From: JABDMH01 sp965223025
GTDB taxonomy: Bacteria; Bacteroidota; Bacteroidia; Chitinophagales; Saprospiraceae
Length of the DNA: 64,000 nt
Assembly (NCBI GenBank): GCA_965223025.1
Contig: CBDCVP010000021.1
Span: 620,001 to 684,000 of the forward strand
Direction: 5' to 3'
The stretch's first letter is position 1. Every line of letters starts with the position of its first letter. Made by a program: the position numbers and the translations under genes. Below the pieces are notes generated by a model. That model was not told the DNA's origin. It did no database searches and saw nothing but the letters and a program-made list of their open reading frames with translations. This document shows, piece after piece, positions 1 through 9,900 of this stretch.

Positions 1-117
1 GCCTGACCATATTAGTTCTAGTTAGTCGGTAAAATAGATGAAATACAATATTTTATACTAATTTTTATTGATACTTCCAAATAATATTACGGCTTATAGA
101 ACTAAGTGGAATTCTGG

Positions 118-147
118 TTTGTAAATTGATGCAATATTGTAAATTAG
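118..147 (+). promoter_or_regulatory. Bacteroidota-type promoter of susC
   Basis: TTTG at 118-121 is followed, after 18 bp, by TAAATTAG at 140-147, a 7 of 8 match to the Bacteroidota -7 box TAnnTTTG. The spacing is one base shorter than usual. Both boxes are unchanged in the second copy. Transcription would start near 153, giving a leader of about 110 nt before the susC start codon. This is a motif call only. Confidence 0.45.
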
Positions 148-160
148 CGCTTTTTTAACT

Positions 161-218
161 CAAGTTTAAGAACTTGACGCCTAGTCAAGATTTCTAGGCC
201 TCCACGGAAGAGGCTAGA
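161..218 (+). promoter_or_regulatory. Leader with overlapping alternative stem-loops
   Basis: Four short stems overlap so that neighbouring ones exclude each other: CAAGTT/AACTTG (161-166 with 171-176), CTTGA/TCAAG (173-177 with 185-189), GCCTAG/CTAGGC (179-184 with 194-199), and TCTAGGCCTC/GAGGCTAGA with one bulge (193-202 with 210-218). In the second copy the only change within this stretch (206) lies in a loop, so every stem is kept. Such a layout suits RNA-level control of susC, for example attenuation or antisense pairing. This function is inferred. Confidence 0.45.
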
Positions 219-263
219 TACAGGGAAGAAACAATCATTTTTATAATTACTTAATACTGCCAT

Positions 264-3200
264 ATGAGACTAAATTCACTACTCGTACTGTTTCTCATGG
301 CTTGCAGCAGCTTAATAAATGCGCAGCAAGAAGTGACTGGAATAGTAACAAATGCAGAAGATGGCGAACCACTGATCGGGGTGACTGTACTTGTCAAAGG
401 TACTGCTACGGGCACCGTGACAGATTTCGATGGATCGTACACTTTGTCCGTTCCACAAGGCGCGACCCTACAATTTACCTATACTGGTTTCACCGGACAA
501 GATGTCCTAGTGGGAGATGGTAGTCAACTCAATGTTCAGCTGTCGCCCGGTGTAGCACTTGATGAGGTGGTCGTGACCGCACTGGGTGTGGAAAGAGATA
601 AGAAGGCCCTAAATTACTCAGTCACCGAGGTGGGTGGAGAGAGCTTTCAGGAAGCGAGGGAAATCAATATTGCCAATGCTCTTTCCGGGAAAGTAGCCGG
701 AGTGAATGTAAGTAGCATCGCTTCCGGACCTGCTGGTTCTAGCCGGGTTGTTATCCGTGGTAACACCTCTCTGGGAGGTAATAACCAGCCACTTTATGTG
801 GTGGATGGTGTGCCTTTAGACAATTCTGGTTTCGGACAAGCGGGACTATGGGGAGGATCAGATGAAGGCGATGGTACCTCTAGTATCAACCCCGATGACA
901 TTGAAACCATGAGCGTACTAAAAGGTGCCAATGCAGCGGCTCTGTATGGCTCTCGAGCATCCAATGGAGTTATCCTGATCACCACTAAGAGTGGAAAGAA
1001 TAAGAAAGGAATTGGTATTGAAGTGAATTCTAACTTCGTAGCTGAGAATTTTGTAAACCACTTTGAGTTACAGGAGCAATACGGTCACGGCCGAGAAGGT
1101 AGAGCTCCCAGCAGCCATCAAGAAGCCTGGGATTGGGGAAATAATTCAATGTGGGGCTCACGTTTGGACGGTAGCTCCATCCCACAGTTTGATGGTGTGA
1201 GTAGACCCTATGTCTTTGAGACGTACAACAACCTGGATAGATACTATAAGACAGGTACGACCTGGACCAATACGATTGGTTTCACAGGAGGTAATGAGGA
1301 CCACCGGATTAGACTCAATCTTTCTGATTTAAGAAGCAAGAGCATCATACCCAATGCCGGATTTGATCGCAACAATGTGAGTTTATCTTACACCGGAAAT
1401 TTTGGAAATTTTGTGACCATTACTAGCAAGGTACTTTATTCGCATGAACTGGCTGAAAACAGACCAAGGATTGCTGATTCACCAGGTAATGGATTTCAGG
1501 GATTGGTGACTTTACCCGTGAGTGTCAATGTCAATGACCTTATTGGAAATCCTGATAAGCCAGGATCTGTGCCGGAAGGAGTGACGACCCTTGATGGTAA
1601 ATCAACCGGCGAGGAATATCAGATATCTAATAACCTTTGGAATCAGAATCCTTGGTGGGCATCGCACCAGTTCAGCAACGACGATACTCGAGATCGTGTG
1701 ATCACTTCTCAAGTAGCCAAGGTCAATATCACAGATTTTCTATATGTGCAGGGTCGTTTTGGTATGGACTGGTATACAAGGAGAGAAACGGATCTAACAC
1801 CCTTTGGTACGGGTTACCAACGTTCTGGTAGCATGCAAGAAAGAGAGCGTAGAATTCGTGAAATCAACCTGGAGGCAATTTTGGGATTTGACGACCGCTA
1901 TGGCGATTTTTCTGTCAATGCTTTTGTCGGCGGCAACCGCATGCGTAGGTCAAGTGAGACGCTGGCTTTAACGGGCAGTGTTTTCAATATCCCTTTCTTC
2001 AATACTGTTTCGAACCTAGCCAACCGAAATGTGGGTTACGGTTTTAATGAACGAGGTATTAATTCGATTTTTGGATCTGCCACCGTGGGATTCAAAGATT
2101 TTATCTACTTGACCGCAACAGCAAGACAAGATTATTTCTCCACCTTGAATCCGGAGACCAATGATATATTGTACCCCTCAATTGGTGGTAGCTTGATCTT
2201 TACCGAATTATTAGACTTGTCGGCCAACAGTTGGTTGTCCTTCGGAAAAGTAAGAGCTTCTTGGGCTCAAGTCGGTGGTGACACGGATCCATATAAATTG
2301 GATCTGACCTATGGTCTCGGTGATGGTCACACCGGACTGCCAACCGCAAACATCCAACAGAGCAATATTCCCAATCCGTTCTTGAAACCATTAACCTCCA
2401 CAGAGTTTGAAATTGGTTTGGACCTTCGCCTTTTCAACAATCGCATTGGTGTAGATTTCACCTACTATGATCAAACTACTACCGACGACATCTTAGATGC
2501 ATCCATTGCAGAGACATCAGGATTTAGTGGTACTACCATCAACATTGGAGAGATTAAAAATAATGGAATTGAATTGCTACTGACCGGTTCTCCCATCCAA
2601 TCACCCAATTTCAATTGGGACATCAGTTTTAACTTTGGCGTCAACAACAGTGAGGTAGTTCAGTTGGCAGAAGGTTTAGATAAGATCAGAGTGGATGGTA
2701 GTCTTGGTCAGCCAAGGACTCGCTGGGCATTTATCGACCATGTAGTGGGCGAACGCTTTGGATCCATTACCGGATTTACTCAGAAGATGTTCAATGGCCA
2801 ACCGGTCTTCAATCCGGATAATGGGCGACCTGTTCGTAGTACTACAACTTCAGTACTGGGTAATGGTGTGAACCGTTTTACCGGGGGGGTCAACAACAGC
2901 TTCGATTTCAAGAACATTCATTTTGATTTCTTGATTGATATTAAGGCTGGAGGCCAGATCTATTCAGGTACTAACGTAAGACTTTTTGGATCAGGTCTTC
3001 ATAAATTGACGACTCAGGAATGGACAGCTCCAGGTGTTGTAGCCAATGGCCGTGAGTCAATTACTGTAACTGGTGTCGATGAGGAGGGAAACGCTTTTAC
3101 GAAGTCGCTTGATAATACAGAGATCCCTGGATTTTATGGAGCCTATTCTCAATTGTCCGATCGTTTCATCCGTGAATCCACCTTTGCTAAATTGCGTCAG

Positions 3201-3419
3201 GTGAGTTTGGGTTATAATCTACCTCAAAAGGTTTTAGCCAATACACCGTTGATTTCGGCTAGATTGTCATTTGTTGCCAGGAATTTATTGGTACTATTCG
3301 ATGACATTGAGAATGTGGATGCTGAGTCAACGTATCACAACTCTAATGCTCAGGGACTAGATTATTACGGTATTCCTCAGACGAGGTCTTATGGTCTTAA
3401 CTTAAAATTGGGCTTCTAA
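264..3419 (+). CDS. SusC/RagA-family TonB-linked outer membrane protein
   Basis: This is a TonB-dependent outer membrane transporter of 1,051 residues, the usual size for the family. It would import oligomers captured by its SusD partner. A signal peptide spans residues 1-20 and ends before AQQ. A carboxypeptidase-regulatory-like domain follows (about 23-105, with GTVTDFDGSY). The plug domain (about 112-240) carries the SusC signature YVVDGVPL near 177 and GSRASNGVILITTKSG near 228. The rest is beta-barrel ending in LNLKLGF. The susD gene begins 18 bp after the stop codon. A truncated paralogue with the same promoter lies at 16038. The substrate cannot be read from the sequence. Confidence 0.95.
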   Translation: MRLNSLLVLFLMACSSLINAQQEVTGIVTNAEDGEPLIGVTVLVKGTATGTVTDFDGSYTLSVPQGATLQFTYTGFTGQDVLVGDGSQLNVQLSPGVALDEVVVTALGVERDKKALNYSVTEVGGESFQEAREINIANALSGKVAGVNVSSIASGPAGSSRVVIRGNTSLGGNNQPLYVVDGVPLDNSGFGQAGLWGGSDEGDGTSSINPDDIETMSVLKGANAAALYGSRASNGVILITTKSGKNKKGIGIEVNSNFVAENFVNHFELQEQYGHGREGRAPSSHQEAWDWGNNSMWGSRLDGSSIPQFDGVSRPYVFETYNNLDRYYKTGTTWTNTIGFTGGNEDHRIRLNLSDLRSKSIIPNAGFDRNNVSLSYTGNFGNFVTITSKVLYSHELAENRPRIADSPGNGFQGLVTLPVSVNVNDLIGNPDKPGSVPEGVTTLDGKSTGEEYQISNNLWNQNPWWASHQFSNDDTRDRVITSQVAKVNITDFLYVQGRFGMDWYTRRETDLTPFGTGYQRSGSMQERERRIREINLEAILGFDDRYGDFSVNAFVGGNRMRRSSETLALTGSVFNIPFFNTVSNLANRNVGYGFNERGINSIFGSATVGFKDFIYLTATARQDYFSTLNPETNDILYPSIGGSLIFTELLDLSANSWLSFGKVRASWAQVGGDTDPYKLDLTYGLGDGHTGLPTANIQQSNIPNPFLKPLTSTEFEIGLDLRLFNNRIGVDFTYYDQTTTDDILDASIAETSGFSGTTINIGEIKNNGIELLLTGSPIQSPNFNWDISFNFGVNNSEVVQLAEGLDKIRVDGSLGQPRTRWAFIDHVVGERFGSITGFTQKMFNGQPVFNPDNGRPVRSTTTSVLGNGVNRFTGGVNNSFDFKNIHFDFLIDIKAGGQIYSGTNVRLFGSGLHKLTTQEWTAPGVVANGRESITVTGVDEEGNAFTKSLDNTEIPGFYGAYSQLSDRFIRESTFAKLRQVSLGYNLPQKVLANTPLISARLSFVARNLLVLFDDIENVDAESTYHNSNAQGLDYYGIPQTRSYGLNLKLGF

Positions 3420-3437
3420 TTAAAAAATTGATGATCA

Positions 3438-4979
3438 ATGAAAAAATTCAATAAATATATAATACTAGGGCTGTTGTTCCTGGTTCCACTGGTTAGCTGT
3501 GACACAGATGAATTAGTGGAATTAAACATCAATCCAACCGCTGCCAATGAACTTGATTGGAAGTTTATGTTCACGACTGGTCAAGTGTGGGCTGCTGAAA
3601 ATCGTTATGTGAATGGACGTGTGCATCTGAACCTTGCGGCAGGTCTTATTCAGCAAATGGCGACGATGCAGATCGGTGGTGAAAGAGGAGCTGGAGATAA
3701 ATACTTCAGACACCTGGATAGCTTCAATGCCTACATGGACCGTGTGTATGAGACGGCTTTAAAGCCTATCGCCGAGGTGATCCGGCAGACGGGACCTGAA
3801 GGACTTAATCCTAGTTGGACCAACCTACATCATATGGCCCAAGTGCTTTACATCCTTCCTATGCATATCATGACTGATTTGTATGGAAATGTACCCTATT
3901 CTGAAGCCAACCGTGGAGTTGATGGCATCTTTTTTCCTGCTTTTGATACACAAGAGTCTATCTACACAGATATGCTTGCCAAATTAGAAGCTGCTGCCAA
4001 TACTATCGGTACTGGTCCAGATGAAGTGGGAGCTGCGGATATCTACTATAAAGGTGATTTCTCCAAGTGGAAAAAGTTGGCCAATTCACTGATGCTGCGC
4101 CTGGCCATGCGCGTATCCAATGTTGATCCTGGTCTGGCACAATCTTATGTGCAGAAGGCGATTGCCGGGGGCGTGATGACCAGCAATGATGACAGTGCCA
4201 TCGTTCCGATGGCAGCGGGACCAAGCCAATGGTTCAACCAAAATGGTATGTCTCGAGCCTTGATTCCTGATGATTGGGGCGCCAATAACCAAATCAGCAA
4301 AACTTTGGTGGATTGGTTGCAAGAGCACAACGATCCACGGTTGACCATCTGGGCTGTCCGAGGTGAATGGAAAGGTCCCTGGTTAACCGAAGCTTCAGAA
4401 CAGATAGGCATGCCTAATGGCTTTGATACTGAAATGATGCATGAATATTTGGGCTTACATCCGGATTCAACAGTTAAGCGTGAACTTGAGTTTTCGAGAC
4501 TAAATCCATTAATGTTGGATATAGATGATCCTTTTATCTTGATGAACCATGCAGAGGTGGAGTTTCTGCAAGCTGAAGCCGCCCTCAAAGGCTGGCATAG
4601 TGGTGATGCTGCAGCTCATTACAATGCTGGAGTGAAGTCATCCATGCAACAATGGGACATGTTTGATGAGTCATTTGTAGTGGAAGATGCGGAAGTCGAA
4701 GCATACTTGGCAGCCAATCCATTTGATGGCAGTGAAGAGATGATTGGTGAGCAGCACTGGGCATCCAACTTCATGCAATGGTTTGAGGCATATAGTAACT
4801 GGAGACGAACTGGTATTCCAGCATTGACACCAGTTGATTATCCCGGAAACGCCTCTGGTGGTACGATCTTCAGAAGAATCGAATACAACACCGTTGAAGC
4901 TTCAATCAATCCGAACCTTGCTACGGGGGGAACACTACCTGACGATGTGAAAACACGCGTTTGGTGGGATGTGAACTAA
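3438..4979 (+). CDS. SusD/RagB-family outer membrane lipoprotein
   Basis: This 513-residue surface lipoprotein would bind glycan or peptide and form the lid of the SusC channel encoded just upstream. The signal peptide ends in the lipobox LVSC with Cys21, followed by DTDE, an acidic stretch typical of surface-exported Bacteroidota lipoproteins. The sequence after it (LNINPTAANELDW, then a helical body ending near residue 513) fits the SusD-like_2 branch of the family. It is co-transcribed with susC (18-bp gap), and a hairpin follows the stop codon. Confidence 0.92.
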   Translation: MKKFNKYIILGLLFLVPLVSCDTDELVELNINPTAANELDWKFMFTTGQVWAAENRYVNGRVHLNLAAGLIQQMATMQIGGERGAGDKYFRHLDSFNAYMDRVYETALKPIAEVIRQTGPEGLNPSWTNLHHMAQVLYILPMHIMTDLYGNVPYSEANRGVDGIFFPAFDTQESIYTDMLAKLEAAANTIGTGPDEVGAADIYYKGDFSKWKKLANSLMLRLAMRVSNVDPGLAQSYVQKAIAGGVMTSNDDSAIVPMAAGPSQWFNQNGMSRALIPDDWGANNQISKTLVDWLQEHNDPRLTIWAVRGEWKGPWLTEASEQIGMPNGFDTEMMHEYLGLHPDSTVKRELEFSRLNPLMLDIDDPFILMNHAEVEFLQAEAALKGWHSGDAAAHYNAGVKSSMQQWDMFDESFVVEDAEVEAYLAANPFDGSEEMIGEQHWASNFMQWFEAYSNWRRTGIPALTPVDYPGNASGGTIFRRIEYNTVEASINPNLATGGTLPDDVKTRVWWDVN

Positions 4980-5010
4980 AGAGATCTTTTTAATTAAGAT
5001 TATTTCTACA

Positions 5011-5035
5011 GCGGCATCGAATTTTTCGATGCCGC
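5011..5035 (+). terminator. Terminator-like hairpin after susD
   Basis: A perfect 11-bp stem (5011-5021 with 5025-5035, GCGGCATCGAA/TTCGATGCCGC) with a 3-nt loop lies 31 bp after the susD stop. It is followed by ATTGTTTATG, only weakly T-rich. It probably ends the susCD transcript or protects its 3' end. Confidence 0.6.
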
Positions 5036-5390
5036 ATTGTTTATGTCACACAGGAGAACTGACTCGGCAAGCAAACCCAATAGTGATCTGCACTCGGTCG
5101 CGAGAAATGAGGATTAGTGTGTTTACTGCATGGCGATGATGTCAAAGCAGCGTGGATGAGCCATCATCTTTCAGGATATCAAGCTTTGAGCAGCAAAAAA
5201 GGCTATGGGTTTACACGCCTAAATTTTGTTTGATTATGGTAATCTAATCTGGTATTCTTTGTCGTTATGATATTTCATCTTATTCATAACTGTTGTACTA
5301 TCTAGGAATGGATCATCTGACTCTCAGGTGTGGGTTGAGGGATTCAGATCTGGAATGCCATATTGATCTGGCCCCCTAAAAGGGATAAAA
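5036..5390. other. Intergenic region before propeller genes
   Basis: No gene is recognised in these 355 bases. A possible plus-strand promoter is TTTG at 5229-5232, 20 bp, then TATTCTTTG at 5253-5261, which resembles TAnnTTTG with one extra base. It would give the propeller genes their own transcription start separate from susCD. Confidence in the promoter is low. Confidence 0.35.
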
Positions 5391-6893
5391 ATGCCACATC
5401 TATCAATAGCTATAGGCTGCCTGATTTTTCTAGCTTGCCAGACCAAGAAGACCGAACTTATGTGGAACAAGTCTTTTTACCGCATCGGCACCCAGTCTTC
5501 ACCTCGGGCAACGGACCTGAATGGAGATGGTGTGAAAGACATCGTGATGGGAGCCGGAAGGGCAGAGATGGCTGGCACCAGGCAAGGCGTGATCGCAGTA
5601 GATGGAGCTACTGGCGAGGTGCTTTGGCAGCATCCAGCACCGGCACATGTCATCGGATCGGCTACATTATACGATGTAACTGGGGATGGAGTCGATGATG
5701 TGTTCATTGGTGGAAGGGGAAGTTTTCTCATGGCCATCGATGGGCAGTCTGGTGCCGAATTATGGCGGTACGAATATGATTTTTCGGATCACCCGATCCT
5801 GCAGTATGCTAGATATAATTTCTACAATTGTGCATTGACACCTCCTTCAGAAAACGATTTTCCGTACCTGCTCACGGTCAATGGAGGCAATTGGAATGCA
5901 CCTGCTGGTGACCTGTCAGACCGTCATCCAGGTGTATTAATGCTATTTGATCTCAGGTCAGGTGAGATTGTCGCTGCCGATACTATGCCCGATGGCCGGG
6001 AATCCTATATGTCGCCTATTTGTTTTCAGCAGCTCGATGATCCCAAAGTCCACATCGTGTTTGGTACAGGTGGAGAAACTATCGATGGTCATTTATATGC
6101 TGCCAGACTCAATGATCTGCTGGCAGGGACCTTAGAGGATGCAGTGATACTTGCCAGTGAGGAGGGTCATGGTTTCATAGCACCACCGGTCGTGGCCGAT
6201 CTCACAGACGATGGAAGGTATGACATCGTGTGCATTTCACATGCTGGTAGGGTCAGCGCCATAGATGGAAGAGACCTTAGTACCCTCTGGACCTATACAG
6301 AAGCCGGCATGGAATCCAACAGCATGCCTGCTGTTGGCTACTTTACCAAAGATCGTATACCAGACATTCTGGTGGTGATGGATGAAGGTGTTTGGCCCGC
6401 CTATGGTAGTGCTCATCAGATCATGCTCGATGGCGCCACCGGCGAGATCGCCAGTAGAAACTCACTTGGTTGTTTTGTTATTTCATCGCCTATTGTCTAC
6501 GATTTGGACCATGATGGATACGATGAAGCCATTTTTAATACTAATCGGTATGATTGTAGATTTCGTTATTCTGAAGATACTCTCTCACCAGCTCACATCA
6601 GCAGTCTGCTCATCGCACACGATTATCGACGAGAGAGACAGCAAGTCATTGACCAATCCAAGGGATTTAAGAACATCTTTTCTACTCCATGGTTGGGCGA
6701 TCTAGATGGAGATCAATATATGGATATCATCTATGTTGAGTGTTATAATCCGCAGGATCTGCAAAAGTTCTTAGGTATGCGGCTTAAACGAATAAGTTCG
6801 AATACTTACATGCACCAGGTAGCCATGTGGGGAGAATACGGGGGGCGCAACGGTAGAGGAGTTTTCAGGATTCGCAACGGTGATAATCAATGA
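5391..6893 (+). CDS. FG-GAP/PQQ-like beta-propeller lipoprotein
   Basis: This is a 500-residue exported repeat protein with calcium-binding DxDxDG-like FG-GAP/VCBS blades (for example DLNGDGVKDIVMGAG, DVTGDGVDDVFIGG and DLDGDQYMDIIY). They alternate with PQQ-propeller-like strands such as IDGQSGAELWRY and DGATGEVLW. The N terminus has a hydrophobic segment ending in the lipobox-like FLAC (Cys16), though its n-region lacks Lys or Arg. It is a paralogue of the gene at 13811, and the two flank a pair of large propeller genes. A role in binding or presenting a polymer at the cell surface is inferred from its place next to susCD. Confidence 0.8.
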   Translation: MPHLSIAIGCLIFLACQTKKTELMWNKSFYRIGTQSSPRATDLNGDGVKDIVMGAGRAEMAGTRQGVIAVDGATGEVLWQHPAPAHVIGSATLYDVTGDGVDDVFIGGRGSFLMAIDGQSGAELWRYEYDFSDHPILQYARYNFYNCALTPPSENDFPYLLTVNGGNWNAPAGDLSDRHPGVLMLFDLRSGEIVAADTMPDGRESYMSPICFQQLDDPKVHIVFGTGGETIDGHLYAARLNDLLAGTLEDAVILASEEGHGFIAPPVVADLTDDGRYDIVCISHAGRVSAIDGRDLSTLWTYTEAGMESNSMPAVGYFTKDRIPDILVVMDEGVWPAYGSAHQIMLDGATGEIASRNSLGCFVISSPIVYDLDHDGYDEAIFNTNRYDCRFRYSEDTLSPAHISSLLIAHDYRRERQQVIDQSKGFKNIFSTPWLGDLDGDQYMDIIYVECYNPQDLQKFLGMRLKRISSNTYMHQVAMWGEYGGRNGRGVFRIRNGDNQ

Positions 6894-6959
6894 TGGAGGC
6901 TGATCTTCTTAGGCAAAATCCCTACCTTCACTGCTACCAATTGTATGTCATTTTGAATT

Positions 6960-9900
6960 ATGTCGTTTGCAAGAATAAGTAGGTTTTTTGGAACCTATTT
7001 TTTGGTTTATATCATGCTTTTCTTGGGCTGCCGCAATGAACCCAGCAGCAGCAAGATGCCAGCGAGCGAGGGACCTTCACACACTTTTTTCCGATTACTG
7101 GATTCGACACAGACCGGGATAGGGACAGTGAACCAAGTCCACGATCAACAGGATTTCAACATCCTCACCTATAGAAATTACTACAATGGCGGTGGCGTGG
7201 CCATTGGTGACATCAACAACGATGACCTTCCTGATATCTACTTTACGGCCAATCTCACGGGAAATAAGCTTTTTCTCAATAAGGGTAAGTTTGTTTTTGA
7301 AGACGTGACGGCCCAAGCCGGTGTAACCGGTAAGAAAGGTTGGAGTACTGGAGTTACCATGGCCGATATCAATGCAGATGGTTGGCTAGATATATATGTG
7401 AGCAATTCGGGTGACATTGCTGGAGACAATAAAGAAAATGAGCTGTTCATCAACAATGGTGATCAGACTTTTACAGAACAGGCAGCAACCTATGGTCTCA
7501 ATAATCGAGGGTATTCCACTCAAGCTTCATTCTTTGACTATGACTTGGATGGGGACCTTGATTGCTATTTGCTCAACAATAGTTTCAAGGATCCAAGCAA
7601 GATAGAGCTGTTTACAAGTATGCGTGATCAACCTGATCCTTTGGGGGGAGATAAGCTTTATCGCAATGATGATGGTCATTTCTTAGATGTGAGTCTAGAG
7701 GCAGGCATTTATAGCAGTGTGATTGGATTTGGTCTAGGCGCTTCGATTGCGGACCTCAATCATGATTTGTATCCGGATATTTATGTCAGCAATGACTTTT
7801 GGGAGAGAGACTATCTGTATATCAACCGGGGAGATGGATCATTTTCTGAAGAGTTGATCGCTCGTTTTGATTTCTGTTCTATCTCTAGCATGGGTGGAGA
7901 CATGGCTGACATCAATAATGATGGCCACCCAGAAGTCATTTCGACAGATATGTTGGCTGCTGACAATTATCGCCTCAAAGCCATGTCGACTTTTGATCCA
8001 TATCACCTGGAAAACATCAAGTATCGGGCAAATTACCACTACCAAATCGGTCAAAATTGTTTCCATCTCAACAGTGGAGATGCGGACTTTCAAGAAGTCG
8101 CCCATTTATCCAATGTGGCCGCCACCGACTGGAGCTGGGGAGCTTTGATCTTCGATTTCGAAAACGATGGGCTCAAGGACCTTTTTGTGAGCAATGGTAT
8201 TCAGAAAGATCTGATGTACATGGATTTTAGAGATTTTCTGAGCGACAACCGGATATTCCAAAAAATCGCCAGTAATCAGGTCGTTGATTTTCCATCTTTA
8301 TTGGAGCAGATGCCCAGTAATCCCCTGTCAAACTATGCCTTCACCAATGCTGGAAGCCTGGTCATGATCAATGAAGCTGTCACGTTGGGTTTGGCTCAGC
8401 CATCTTTCAGCAATGGATCTGCATACGGTGACTTGGATAACGACGGAGATATGGACTTAGTCGTCAATAACGTCAATATGCCATCATTTATCTATGAGAA
8501 TGAAGCAGAGCAATTGGATCATCACTACATTGAGCTTTGTTTCAAGGGAGCCCCTTCTAATCCGTTTGGTATTGGCAGCCTGGTACGGATCAGCACCGAA
8601 GGCTGCATTCAGACTATGCAGAATTTTAACACGCGCGGATTTCAGAGTTCAGTCGAGCCCTCCCTGATCTTTGGCCTTGGTGATATAGATCGCATTGAAA
8701 AGCTTGAAGTCATTTGGCCCAATCAGCAGATGCAAGTCCTGACCGATGTACAAGTTGACCAATCCCTCCAATTGCACCATGACCAAGCAAATCAGAAGGT
8801 CAGTAGCTCACATCCTTCATCGGACCATGGGGTGGCATTGTACGAAGAAGCCAGCCCATCGATCATGATTGGCAATGCTGATCACCAGGAAAATCGATAC
8901 AACGATTTTGACCATGAGGGCTTGATCCTTAAGATGCTATCAACCGAGGGACCCAAGATGATTATTGCAGATGCCAATGGCGATGGTCTTGAAGATTTTG
9001 TATTGCTTGGTGCTCGTGATGATCCTGACAAGCTATTCATTCAGGCAGACAGTGGTTCTTTCAAGCAGAAGCCAAGTCTGGGATTGATGCAGAGCCGGCA
9101 TTTTGAAAGCACCTGCGGGACCTGGTTTGATTTTGATTTAGACGGAGACCAGGACCTGATTTTAGGGGCTGGTGGCAACGAATATCAAAGAGGTGGAGAT
9201 GTATTCGTCCTGCGCTATTATGAGAATGATGGCCAAGCCAATCTGACTCCAAAGACCGGCATCGCGCCAGAGATTGTAGGAAACTTCTCATGCATCAAAG
9301 CAAAAGACTACGATGGAGATGGAGATGTGGATTTGTTTTTTGGCGCCAGAGTAGTACCTGGGAACTATGGCTTGCTCCCTCACAGTTACTTAATGCGTAA
9401 TGACCAAGGAGCGTGGACCGATGTTTCGCCTGAGAAGCTTGCAGGATTTGGCATGGTCACCGATGCTACCTGGACGGATATCGATGGAGATTCCGACAGT
9501 GATCTAGTGGTGGTGGGGGACTGGTCTGACATTCAGATATTTAAGAACAATGATGGTACGATGGGCTACCTAACCCCCATCCCTAATAGCAGTGGATGGT
9601 GGAACACGATCGAAGCAGCTGACCTGGATGGCGACGGTGATGATGATCTGATAGCTGGAAATTGGGGTCTCAACTCCAAGTTCAAAGCCTCCGTGCAAAG
9701 GCCATTGACTATGCACATAAACGACTTTGATCAAAATGGCAAGGCTGAACCCATCATCAGCTGGTATGCACCATTGGATGATCAGTCTTTTCCTTTTGCA
9801 ACCAAAATGGATATTACGACCCAGATACCTGGCCTGCGTAAGCAGTCACTCAGGTATGAAGATTATGCGCAGCAGAGGTATGAGACCTTGTTTAGCAGCG

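Larger units (their letters stand above)
1..276 (+). repeat. 276-bp promoter/leader repeat, copy 1
   Basis: This segment is repeated at 15775-16050 with no indel and only five substitutions (at 108, 150, 206, 222 and 243 of this copy). The identity runs through the promoter, the leader and the first 13 bases of the coding sequence (ATGAGACTAAATT), then stops abruptly. Copy 1 begins at the window edge, so the repeat may extend further upstream. It places the same control region in front of two different susC genes. Confidence 0.95.

Noticed and set aside
4145..4588. 147-codon minus-strand frame inside susD
   Set aside because: It is antisense to clear SusD codons, without promoter or family pattern.
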